In this document: positions 1 to 6,229 of the stretch, one piece after another | Layout: every line of letters begins with the position of its first letter | How positions within the stretch are numbered: position 1 is the first letter of the stretch | Assembly: GCA_905197585.1 (NCBI GenBank) | Contig: CAJJZO010000089.1 | Span: 1 to 7,327, forward strand | From: an uncultured Collinsella sp. | Lineage (GTDB): Bacteria; Actinomycetota; Coriobacteriia; Coriobacteriales; Coriobacteriaceae | Direction of reading: 5' to 3' | Length of the DNA: 7,327 bases | Notes under the pieces: model-generated | The model's database searches: none | Seen by the model: only the letters and a program-made list of their open reading frames with translations | Told to the model about the DNA's origin: nothing | Made by a program: the position numbers and the translations under genes

Positions 1-20
1 GTAAGTTCTATATGAACGCG

Positions 21-64
21 AGGTCTTTGACCCGGAGAGTCCGAGGTACTTGTTGGTAAGACCT
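21..64. repeat. Inverted repeat downstream of rpmB
   Basis: AGGTCTT at 21-27 and AAGACCT at 58-64 are perfect 7-base complements. Between them a second, smaller stem can form on either strand (ACCCGG against CCGAGGT with one bulged base, loop of five). It lies just past the rpmB stop codon (68-70), so on the minus strand it is in the position of a transcription terminator. There is no run of T after it on that strand, so calling it an intrinsic terminator would be an overreach. It may instead be a 3' end stabiliser or a processing site. No start codon on the minus strand and no convincing coding signal is seen in 1-67. Confidence 0.35.
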
Positions 65-67
65 TAT

Positions 68-256
68 TTAGGAGCGCGCAACCTTGCCGGACTTGAGGCA
101 GGTGGAGCAAACGTTCATCTTGCGACGGTGACCATCGACGACGACGTAGACGCGCTGGATGTTGGGGCGGAACTTACGGTTGGTGACGCGGTGAGAGTGG
201 CTGATGGAGCGACCGGCAACGGGGTGCTTACCGCAAACTTCGCAAACTTTGGACAT
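68..256 (-). CDS. rpmB: 50S ribosomal protein L28
   Basis: This 62-residue basic protein of the large ribosomal subunit begins MSKVCEVCGKHPVAGRSISH and keeps the family's SHRVTNRKFRPN stretch (about residues 21-32). Cys5/Cys8 and Cys50/Cys53 form two CxxC pairs, so this is the zinc-binding (C+) form of L28. The ATG at 256-254 was chosen because AAGGAGG lies seven bases ahead of it (264-270) and the family start MSKVC fits. A longer reading from 304 adds 16 residues that do not resemble L28 and would run through the ribosome binding site. The gene is transcribed away from the pyr operon and ends in TAA at 68-70. The length matches the usual 60-65 residues. Confidence 0.97.
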   Translation of the reverse strand: MSKVCEVCGKHPVAGRSISHSHRVTNRKFRPNIQRVYVVVDGHRRKMNVCSTCLKSGKVARS

Positions 257-272
257 AACTGACCCTCCTTGG

Positions 273-292
273 GCGACAAACGAACATGTCGC
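273..292 (-). promoter_or_regulatory. rpmB leader hairpin beside the ribosome binding site
   Basis: On the minus strand GCGACA and TGTCGC (plus-strand positions 287-292 and 273-278) are perfect 6-base complements separated by eight bases. In the rpmB mRNA this hairpin would end two bases before the AAGGAGG ribosome binding site at 264-270. Ribosomal protein leaders often carry autogenous control structures, so this could tune L28 translation. The stem is short and a chance repeat is possible. Confidence 0.3.
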
Positions 293-310
293 GTTAACAA
301 ACAAGCCTGA

Positions 311-319
311 ACTATAGCA
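311..319 (-). promoter_or_regulatory. rpmB promoter, extended -10
   Basis: Reading the minus strand, TGCTATAGT (plus 319-311) matches an extended -10 element (TGn followed by TATAGT, five of six to TATAAT). It lies about 55 bases ahead of the rpmB ATG, predicting a transcript start near 304. No good -35 is present at the normal distance, which is common for extended -10 promoters. An inverted repeat, GCACAG at 317-322 and CTGTGC at 333-338, overlaps its upstream edge and could be a binding site for a regulator. Confidence 0.45.
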
Positions 320-447
320 CAGAAGCAGCTCCCTGTGCGTAATCTACACAGAGATATTCCTCTTTTGGCGATAGTGCTCACGCCACGGCCCTGGACGTAG
401 ATCCGATTTGCGTGCAGCAGAGGGGATTATGCCAGCTCGTGCGCGCG

Positions 448-476
448 TTTTCAAGCTCGTCCCACAAATATATATA
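448..476 (+). promoter_or_regulatory. Possible upstream promoter toward pyrR
   Basis: TTTTCA (448-453) and TATATA (471-476) are 17 bases apart, giving a loose sigma-A-type match inside an AT-rich tract. Transcription would start near 483, right at a small hairpin GGAGC-ATTGG-GCTCC (484-498), and produce a longer leader including 556-573. Either element could be chance in AT-rich DNA. The 525-553 candidate fits the attenuator better. Confidence 0.2.
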
Positions 477-524
477 GGTTTATGGAGCATTGGGCTCCGT
501 TTACGGATTGCTCTGTATTTATGC

Positions 525-553
525 TCGCAATTAAGCTCGAGGTTGGCTACACT
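525..553 (+). promoter_or_regulatory. Probable pyr operon promoter
   Basis: TACACT at 548-553 is a fair -10 (first two and last bases as in TATAAT), and TCGCAA at 525-530 is a weak -35 exactly 17 bases upstream. Transcription would begin about 559-561, roughly ten bases before the first hairpin of the attenuator. That is the arrangement expected if the whole attenuator must be transcribed. A second reading, TTGACC 559-564 with TACCCA 582-587, would start inside the attenuator and remove its first hairpin, so it is less likely. Confidence 0.35.
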
Positions 554-571
554 ATCCCTTGACCATTAAAG

Positions 572-656
572 GGGTACGAGATACCCACATGGAATTACAT
601 TGCTGCCAAAGAGCAGCCCTTCCTGTGGGTGTCTGGTCCGCTTTGAGCGGTCGGGC
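572..656 (+). promoter_or_regulatory. PyrR-type attenuator leader (binding hairpin and antiterminator)
   Basis: Three competing RNA folds can be drawn. First, GGGTA 572-576 pairs with TACCC 582-586, leaving a CGAGA loop (577-581); this agrees with the NGNGA loop of the known PyrR binding element. Second, an antiterminator: bases 579-594 pair with 620-634 (core ACCCACA with TGTGGGT, one U-G pair, one bulged T at 590, then GGAA with TTCC), enclosing an inner hairpin GCTGC-CAAAGA-GCAGC at 602-617. Third, the terminator hairpin 631-656. The first and second share 579-586, and the second and third share 631-634, so only alternate folds can coexist. This is the logic of PyrR attenuation known from Bacillus: PyrR with UMP stabilises the first hairpin, the antiterminator is lost and the terminator forms. 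Binding by PyrR itself is inferred. Confidence 0.65.
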
Positions 657-668
657 ATCTATTTTTTT
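631..668 (+). terminator. Attenuator terminator ahead of pyrR
   Basis: The hairpin pairs 631-642 with 646-656, with one bulged T (637) and several G-U pairs low in the stem; the core CCGCT/AGCGG is perfect. It is followed by TCTA and seven T (662-668). This is an intrinsic terminator placed 40 bases before the pyrR start and read in the same direction, so it only makes sense as a conditional stop. Removing pairs 631-634 by the antiterminator would shorten the stem and move it away from the T run. Confidence 0.7.
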
Positions 669-688
669 GACTGTGTCAGCAGTCAAGA
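665..688 (+). promoter_or_regulatory. Second hairpin between attenuator and pyrR ribosome binding site
   Basis: TTGACTG (667-673) and CAGTCAA (680-686) are perfect complements around a six-base loop, extended by a T-G and a T-A pair to 665-688. Its left arm uses the last four T of the terminator tract, so it can form only in read-through RNA. It ends five bases before the GAGG of the pyrR ribosome binding region (694-703). It could shield the 5' side of the mRNA or affect pyrR translation. Its role is unknown. Confidence 0.4.
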
Positions 689-695
689 CATGTGA

Positions 696-1292
<597 letters not shown>

Positions 1293-1296
1293 TACC

Positions 1297-2241
1297 GTGG
1301 CGTTCAACCATAAGCACCTGATCGACATTACCGAGTACTCCGAAGAGGACATCAAGCTCATCCTCGAGACCGCCAAGGCGTTCTCCGAGGTCAACGAGCG
1401 TGCCATCAAGAAGGTCCCCACGCTCAAGGGCAAGACCATCGTCAACATGTTCAACGAGCCCTCGACGCGCACCCGCAGCTCCTTCGAGCTCGCCGAGAAG
1501 CGTCTTTCGGCCGACAGCCTCAACTTTGGCGGCTCCTCGACCTCTACGGTCAAGGGTGAGAGCCTCGTCGACACCGTCGAGACCCTCAACGCCTATAAGA
1601 TCGACTGCATCGTCGTGCGCGATAAGCACGCCGGTGCTCCCTACATCGTCACGCAGAACTCGCCCGCGAGCGTCATCTGCGCCGGCGACGGCAAGCACAA
1701 CCACCCCACGCAGGCCCTGCTCGACCTGTACACCATCTGGGAGCACAAGGGTGACTTCCACGGTCTGAAGGTCGCCGTCGTCGGCGATATCGCGCACTCC
1801 CGCGTTTGCGGCTCGCTTATCCCCGCCCTTAAGATCATGGGCTGCGAGACCTACGCCGTCGCCCCCGGCACGCTGCTGCCGCCGTCGCCCGAGGTCCTGG
1901 GCTGCGACCACGTGACGAGCGACCTCGATTCCGTCCTGCCCGAGCTGGACGTCGTCTACATGCTGCGCGTGCAACAGGAGCGCCTCGAGGGTGCCCCGTT
2001 CCCGACCATTCGCGAGTACCACAAGCTCTTCGGCCTGACCAAGGACCGCGAGAAGCTCATGAAGCCCGACGCGATCATCTGCCACCCGGGCCCCATCAAC
2101 CGCGGCGTCGAGTTCGACTCCTATATGGCCGACCACCCGCAACGCTCCGTCATCCTGGAGCAGGTCTACGCCGGTATCTGCGTGCGTATGGCTATCCTGT
2201 ATCTGCTGCTTGGAGGTGCCGATAATGGCCTTGCTTCTTAA
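1297..2241 (+). CDS. pyrB: Aspartate carbamoyltransferase catalytic subunit
   Basis: PyrB joins carbamoyl phosphate and aspartate to give carbamoyl aspartate, the first committed step of pyrimidine synthesis, in the cytosol. From GTG 1297 it has 314 residues, close to the 300-310 usual for stand-alone catalytic chains. Visible signatures are the carbamoyl phosphate loop FNEPSTRTR (STRTR 56-60), the STVKGES loop with Lys86, HPTQALLD (136-143), the aspartate-binding RVQQER (224-229) and HPGPINRG (263-270). No pyrI regulatory chain follows, so the enzyme is probably the simple trimer, with control at the transcript by PyrR. The start is four codons after pyrR ends; the gene overlaps pyrC by 17 bases, implying coupled translation. 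A start at 1285 would add only four residues. Confidence 0.97.
   Translation: MAFNHKHLIDITEYSEEDIKLILETAKAFSEVNERAIKKVPTLKGKTIVNMFNEPSTRTRSSFELAEKRLSADSLNFGGSSTSTVKGESLVDTVETLNAYKIDCIVVRDKHAGAPYIVTQNSPASVICAGDGKHNHPTQALLDLYTIWEHKGDFHGLKVAVVGDIAHSRVCGSLIPALKIMGCETYAVAPGTLLPPSPEVLGCDHVTSDLDSVLPELDVVYMLRVQQERLEGAPFPTIREYHKLFGLTKDREKLMKPDAIICHPGPINRGVEFDSYMADHPQRSVILEQVYAGICVRMAILYLLLGGADNGLAS
2212..2218 (+). promoter_or_regulatory. Ribosome binding site that fixes the pyrC start
   Basis: GGAGGTG lies six bases before ATG 2225, inside the last codons of pyrB (again coding Gly-Gly). An in-frame TTG at 2210 would start within or before this site and adds five residues with no family support. Confidence 0.8.
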
Positions 2242-3514
2242 GAATGCCCACGTCGTCGACCCGTCCGTCGAGCTTGACGGTGTCGTTGACGTCCTGATTG
2301 ACGGCGACAAGATCGCCGAGGTCGGCGAGAATCTCGCCGTCGAGGGGGCCGAGGTCCGCGACCTTTCCGGCAAGTACCTCGTCCCCGGCCTGGTGGATAT
2401 GCACGTTCACCTTCGCGAGCCCGGCTACGAGGTCAAAGAGGACATCGAGAGCGGTACCCGCGCAGCTGCCAAGGGCGGCTTTACCGGCGTGTGCGCCATG
2501 CCCAACACCGATCCCGTCACCGATAACGGCACTGTCGTGGAGTTCGTCAAGTCCCGCGCTGCCGAGGTCGGCCACTGCCGCGTCTATCCGTCGGGCGCCA
2601 TGACCCGCGGTCTTAAGGGCGAGGCCATGTCCGAGATGGGCGATATGGTCGCCCACGGCGCCGTCGCCTTCACCGATGACGGTCGCGGCGTGCAGGGCGC
2701 GGGCATGCTCCGTCGCTGCATGGACTACGGCAAGATGTTCGGCAAGGTCTTCATGAGCCACTGCCAGGACGAGGACTTGGTCGGCCACGGCCAGATCAAC
2801 GAGGGCAAGGTCTCGACCCGTCTGGCCCTCGAGGGTTGGCCGGCTGCCGGCGAGGAGCTCCAGATCGCCCGCGACATCGAGATCGCCAAGCTGACCGGTG
2901 CCAAGCTGCACATCCAGCACATCTCCACCGCCCATGGTCTGGAGATCGTGCGTGCCGGCAAGGCCGCTGGCGTTCAGGTTACCTGCGAGGCCACCCCGCA
3001 CCACATGTTCCTGACCGAGAACGACCTGGACGAGACCTACAACACCTCGCTCAAGGTCAATCCGCCGCTGCGTACCGAGGAGGATGCCGAGGCCATCCGT
3101 CAGGGCGTCATCGACGGCACCGTCGACGTTATCGTCACCGATCACGCTCCCCACACCCCGTGGGAGAAGGCCCGCGAGTTCGAGCTTGCGCCCTTTGGCA
3201 TGATCGGTCTCGAGACCTCGCTGTCGCTCGTACTCACCGAGCTGGTCAACACGGGCAAGATGAGCGTGGGCCGCATGGTCGAGCTCATGGCCATCAAGCC
3301 GCGTGAGATTCTGGGCCTCGACCAGGTTCAGGTCAAGGCGGGCTCCGTTGCCGACCTGACCGTGTTCGACCCCTCTGCCACCTGGACGGTCGGCGAGGAC
3401 GGTTACGAGTCGCGCGCCGAGAACTCCGGTTTTGCCGGCCGCACGCTTACCGGTCGTGCCACCGATGTGTTTGTCGGCGGTAAGCAGACGCTCGCCGACG
3501 GCTGCATCTGCTAG
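2225..3514 (+). CDS. pyrC: Dihydroorotase (class I)
   Basis: PyrC closes carbamoyl aspartate to dihydroorotate using a binuclear zinc centre of the amidohydrolase fold. The 429 residues match the usual length of the Bacillus-like class. Expected metal ligands are all visible: DMHVHLREPG (His60, His62), TDDGRG (Asp151/Asp152, the bridging carboxylate position), MSHCQD (His179), HIQHIS (His232) and TDHAPH (Asp306). NPPLR (279-283) and the MPNTDP segment are also typical. An aspartate rather than a carboxylated lysine at the bridging position fits this class. The gene begins inside pyrB and ends with TAG; a terminator-like hairpin follows 20 bases later, so it may be the last gene of a first transcript segment. 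Confidence 0.97.
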   Translation: MALLLKNAHVVDPSVELDGVVDVLIDGDKIAEVGENLAVEGAEVRDLSGKYLVPGLVDMHVHLREPGYEVKEDIESGTRAAAKGGFTGVCAMPNTDPVTDNGTVVEFVKSRAAEVGHCRVYPSGAMTRGLKGEAMSEMGDMVAHGAVAFTDDGRGVQGAGMLRRCMDYGKMFGKVFMSHCQDEDLVGHGQINEGKVSTRLALEGWPAAGEELQIARDIEIAKLTGAKLHIQHISTAHGLEIVRAGKAAGVQVTCEATPHHMFLTENDLDETYNTSLKVNPPLRTEEDAEAIRQGVIDGTVDVIVTDHAPHTPWEKAREFELAPFGMIGLETSLSLVLTELVNTGKMSVGRMVELMAIKPREILGLDQVQVKAGSVADLTVFDPSATWTVGEDGYESRAENSGFAGRTLTGRATDVFVGGKQTLADGCIC

Positions 3515-3534
3515 CATAGCCTTATCGCTTTTGT

Positions 3535-3567
3535 GCGCGGTGCCCTTGCGGTGCCGCGCTTTCTGTT
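3535..3567 (+). terminator. Terminator-like hairpin between pyrC and pyrK
   Basis: GCGCGGTGCC (3535-3544) pairs with GGTGCCGCGC (3550-3559) around a five-base loop: eight Watson-Crick pairs with two adjacent G-U pairs in the middle. It is followed by TTTCTGTTCGTTTT, a broken T tract. This would make a partial terminator inside the operon. Since no good promoter is seen before pyrK, downstream genes probably depend on read-through, giving lower expression of pyrKDF than of pyrRBC. It could also act as an RNA end stabiliser. Confidence 0.5.
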
Positions 3568-3575
3568 CGTTTTGA

Positions 3576-3591
3576 CCATGCAATCGCATGG
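3576..3591 (+). promoter_or_regulatory. Small hairpin upstream of pyrK
   Basis: CCATGC (3576-3581) and GCATGG (3586-3591) are perfect complements with loop AATC. It ends four bases before the TTGGAG ribosome binding site (3596-3601) of pyrK. It may influence initiation or mark a processed 5' end. It does not carry the PyrR loop motif. Confidence 0.3.
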
Positions 3592-3606
3592 GGGATTGGA
3601 GCGTCT

Positions 3607-4398
3607 ATGCCCACACCTTCCACTGCACGCATGCACGACTTCGAGGTCGTCTCGAACCAGGAGATCGCCGACGGCATCTTCTCGCTCGTCATCTCGGCCC
3701 CCAAGCTTGCAAGTGCGCTCAAGCCCGGTCAGTTTGTGAACATTGCCGTGCCCGGCGATGCGTCCTCGCTGCTTCGCGTGCCCCTGAGCTTCTATCGCGC
3801 CGACGCCCAGGCCGGTACCGTCGAGCTGTGGTACGCCGTCGTGGGCGACGACACCCGTCGTCTGTCGCAGATGGCCCCCGGCTCCAAGTCCAACCTGTTG
3901 GGCCCTGGCGGCCGCGGCTGGCTTGTTCCCGAGGGCACCAGGAAGGCGCTGCTCGTGGCGGGCGGCATCGGCGTTCCGCCTGTGCTCTGCCTCGCCGGCA
4001 AGCTTGCCGAGCAGGGCGTGGATGTCGACGTGTGCCTGGGCTTTGGCACCGCTTCCAAGGCCGTGGGTGTCGATGAGTTCCGCGCGCTGGGCGCCACGGT
4101 TAACGTGTGCACCGACGATGGCACGCTGGGCACGCACGGTTTTTGCACCGACCCGGCAGCCGAGCTGCTCGGCGAGGGCGGCTACGACTACGTCGCCAGC
4201 TGCGGCCCCGCCGTCATGATGAAGAAGGTCGCCGCCGCTGCTGCCGAGGCCGGCGCGTACTGCGAGGTGTCGCTCGAGCGCATGATGAGCTGTGGCTTTG
4301 GCGCCTGCAACACCTGCAATGTCGAGACGGTCGACGGTATGAAGGGCGCCTGCATGTGCGGCCCCGTGTTCGATGCTTCCAAGGTGGTGGTCTTCTAG
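3607..4398 (+). CDS. pyrK: Dihydroorotate dehydrogenase electron transfer subunit (FAD, 2Fe-2S)
   Basis: PyrK carries electrons from PyrD to NAD+ in the class 1B dihydroorotate dehydrogenase heterotetramer. Its 263 residues read in order as the ferredoxin reductase fold: MHDFEVVSNQEIADGIFSLVI start region, FAD-binding RVPLS (57-61), the NAD-binding VAGGIGVPP (117-125), and a C-terminal 2Fe-2S site with Cys229, Cys234, Cys237 and Cys249 before GPVFDASKV. An additional Cys251 sits where relatives usually have Asp, giving CMCGPVF. ATG 3607 follows TTGGAG by five bases; Met9 at 3631 would match the family start better but lacks such a site. The stop TAG overlaps the pyrD GTG by one base. Confidence 0.95.
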   Translation: MPTPSTARMHDFEVVSNQEIADGIFSLVISAPKLASALKPGQFVNIAVPGDASSLLRVPLSFYRADAQAGTVELWYAVVGDDTRRLSQMAPGSKSNLLGPGGRGWLVPEGTRKALLVAGGIGVPPVLCLAGKLAEQGVDVDVCLGFGTASKAVGVDEFRALGATVNVCTDDGTLGTHGFCTDPAAELLGEGGYDYVASCGPAVMMKKVAAAAAEAGAYCEVSLERMMSCGFGACNTCNVETVDGMKGACMCGPVFDASKVVVF

Positions 4399-5321
4399 TG
4401 GGTACCGTGAACATGGCCGTCGATTTCGGCGGCGTCAAGATGCAGAACCCCATCAACACCGCAGCCGGTACCTTTGGCTACGGTTGGCAGTTCCAGAACT
4501 TCTTTGATGTTTCCCAGCTGGGCGCCATCACCACCAAGGGTTGCGCAGCTGAGCCCTGGCCCGGCAATCCCGCGCCCCGCATGGCCGAGATCCCCGGCGG
4601 TATGATCAACTCCGTGGGCCTTCAGAACCCCGGCGTGGCTGCCTTTGCCCGCGAGTCCGGCCCGTGGCTCGAGCAACTGTCCAAGGACGGCTGCCAGGTC
4701 ATCTGTCAGGTTGCCGGCCACTCCGTTGACGAGTTTGTCCGCGCGCTCGAGATGTATGTCGAGCTGTGCCCCTGGGCTGCCGGCTACGAGATCAACGTGA
4801 GCTGCCCCAACATCGCCGCCGGCGGTGCCGCCATGGGCTCCACGCCCGAGGGCGCCTCTTCCGTTATGGCTGCCTGCCGCAAGGTGACCGATAAGCCGCT
4901 GTTCGTGAAGATGGCTCCGGTCAACGTTGCCGAGATTGCCAAGGCCCTCGAGGCTGCCGGTGCCGACGGTCTTTCAGTCATCAACTCCATCCAGGGCATG
5001 GCCATCGACGTCCATACCCGCAAGTCCCGCGTGGCCAAGCCCAAGGGCGGCCTTTCGGGCCCGCTGTGCCACCACATCGCCGTGCGCATGGTCTGGGAGG
5101 TTGCCCAGGCCGTCGATATCCCCATCAACGGTGTCGGCGGTGTCATGACGGGCGAGGATGCGGCCGAGTTTATCCTGGCTGGCGCCACCTGCGTGTCGGT
5201 CGGTATGGCCAACTTCGTCGATCCGTGCGCTTCGCTCAAGATCGCGCACGAGCTCGAGGCCTGGGCGGAGTCCCAGGGCGTAAAGGACATCAACGAGCTG
5301 GTAGGTGCTTTCGAATGGTAG
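4398..5321 (+). CDS. pyrD: Dihydroorotate dehydrogenase catalytic subunit, class 1B
   Basis: PyrD oxidises dihydroorotate to orotate with FMN and, with PyrK, passes electrons to NAD+. The 307 residues match the class 1B length. Visible features are NPINTAAGTFGYG near the start, TTKG with Lys47, NSVGLQNPG (72-79 region), EINVSCPN with Cys136 as the likely catalytic base (class 1 enzymes use Cys, membrane class 2 uses Ser), KGGLSGPL (216-223) and the phosphate-binding INGVGGVMTGEDAAEFILAGA. There is no membrane anchor, consistent with a cytosolic NAD-linked enzyme suited to anaerobes. GTG 4398 overlaps the pyrK stop and has AAGGTGG ten bases upstream; GTG 4407 and ATG 4413 are alternatives that remove only three or five residues. 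It overlaps pyrF by seven bases. Confidence 0.96.
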   Translation: MGTVNMAVDFGGVKMQNPINTAAGTFGYGWQFQNFFDVSQLGAITTKGCAAEPWPGNPAPRMAEIPGGMINSVGLQNPGVAAFARESGPWLEQLSKDGCQVICQVAGHSVDEFVRALEMYVELCPWAAGYEINVSCPNIAAGGAAMGSTPEGASSVMAACRKVTDKPLFVKMAPVNVAEIAKALEAAGADGLSVINSIQGMAIDVHTRKSRVAKPKGGLSGPLCHHIAVRMVWEVAQAVDIPINGVGGVMTGEDAAEFILAGATCVSVGMANFVDPCASLKIAHELEAWAESQGVKDINELVGAFEW

Positions 5322-6031
5322 AGACCGATGCCCGCGACCGTGTGATCGTCGCCCTCGACTGCGACCGTGAGCGCGCACTCGAGCTCGCCCACGAGCTTTC
5401 TGGTCATGCCGCTTGGCTCAAAGTTGGCATGACGCTCTATTACGCTGAGGGCCCCGAGATCGTCAAGACCTTTAAGGACCTGGGCTTTAAGGTCTTCCTT
5501 GACCTTAAGTTCCATGATATTCCGCATCAGGTTCGCGGTGCCGCCCGCTCGGCCTCGCTTGCCGGTGCCGATCTGCTTTCGGTCCACGGCTTGGGTTCGG
5601 GCGCCATGCTCGCTGCCTGCCGCGAGGGCGCCGAGGAGGCGCGCGAGGACCGCGCCAAGCTCGTCGCCATCACCGTGCTCACGAGCATGAACCAGGATGC
5701 CTTGAGCGAGATCGGCGTCGAGTCGCCCGTGGCCGAGGAGGCCGCCCGCCTGGCAAAGCTCGCTCAGGCCAACGGCATCGACGGTATCGTGTGCTCGCCG
5801 ATGGAGGCTCACGACATGCGTGAGCTGCTGGGCCCCGATGCCCTCATCGTGACTCCGGGTGTGCGTCCGGTGGGTGCCGCCCTTGGTGACCAGTCCCGCG
5901 TGGCGACGCCTTCCCAGGCTATCGAGCGTGGCGCAAGCCACATTGTGGTGGGCCGTCCCATCACCGGCGCCGACGATCCGGTTGCCGCCTTTGACGCTAT
6001 TGTCGCTGAGCTGGTCGAAAACGTCGCCTAA
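5315..6031 (+). CDS. pyrF: Orotidine 5'-phosphate decarboxylase
   Basis: PyrF decarboxylates OMP to UMP, the last step of the pathway. The 238 residues show the short Bacillus-like form (family about 230-245): VIVALD with Asp15, WLKVG with Lys36, the catalytic FLDLKFHDIP array (Asp63, Lys65, Asp68), TPGVRP (180-185) and the phosphate-binding VGRPITGADDP (212-222). This differs from the longer mycobacterial-type PyrF. ATG 5315 has AGGTG seven bases upstream within pyrD and overlaps the pyrD stop, so the two are translationally coupled. It is the last pyr gene here; pyrE, the step before it, does not follow. Confidence 0.97.
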   Translation: MVETDARDRVIVALDCDRERALELAHELSGHAAWLKVGMTLYYAEGPEIVKTFKDLGFKVFLDLKFHDIPHQVRGAARSASLAGADLLSVHGLGSGAMLAACREGAEEAREDRAKLVAITVLTSMNQDALSEIGVESPVAEEAARLAKLAQANGIDGIVCSPMEAHDMRELLGPDALIVTPGVRPVGAALGDQSRVATPSQAIERGASHIVVGRPITGADDPVAAFDAIVAELVENVA

Positions 6032-6076
6032 AAGATTCCCCTAAGTCACCACTTTTGGGTCTCATTAGCACAAAAT

Positions 6077-6140
6077 AGCCCCTGTGCCTGCGTAAACTTT
6101 CCCATCCTTTGTGTGGAATCGCAGGTCAGGGGCTTAACTT
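6077..6140 (+). terminator. Long hairpin after pyrF, probable operon terminator
   Basis: AGCCCCTG (6077-6084) pairs with CAGGGGCT (6127-6134), and CCTGCG (6087-6092) pairs with CGCAGG (6120-6125) across a small internal loop, giving 14 pairs. The 27-base top can fold further (TTCC with GGAA). It starts 45 bases after the pyrF stop. The plus-strand tail TTAACTTT is only weakly T-rich; on the minus strand the stem is followed by ATTTTG. It is the best candidate for ending the pyr transcript, but the weak tail leaves a processing or small-RNA role open. Confidence 0.45.
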
Positions 6141-6197
6141 TGGGCGCAGTATATTGCACTTTTTGCGGGTATCGTCTAACCTATGGAGCCGCGATTG

Positions 6198-6229
6198 GGC
6201 ATTTTGTACGTTCTACGTGCTAAAATGCC
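6198..6229 (+). promoter_or_regulatory. mihF promoter within a palindrome
   Basis: TGCTAAAAT (6218-6226) is an extended -10 element (TAAAAT, five of six) predicting a start near 6233, about 38 bases before the mihF ATG. No strong -35 stands at 17 bases. The element lies inside an inverted repeat: GGCATTTT (6198-6205) and AAAATGCC (6222-6229) are perfect complements, and GTACG/CGTGC (6206-6210, 6216-6220) extend it inward with one unpaired T at 6221. A protein dimer bound here would cover the -35 to -10 region, so this has the form of a repressor operator. The binding protein is not known from the window. Confidence 0.55.

Noticed and set aside
28..50. AGAGT loop between CCGG and CCGAGGT as another PyrR-like element on the plus strand
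   Set aside because: The last loop base does not fit NGNGA, and it lies at the 3' end of rpmB on the opposite strand with no pyrimidine gene directly downstream.
484..498. GGAGC-ATTGG-GCTCC as a terminator
   Set aside because: It is only five pairs and has no T tract after it on either strand.
6154..6182. TTGCAC-N17-TAACCT as a second mihF promoter
   Set aside because: Both hexamers match only three of six positions, and the extended -10 at 6218-6226 is a much better candidate.
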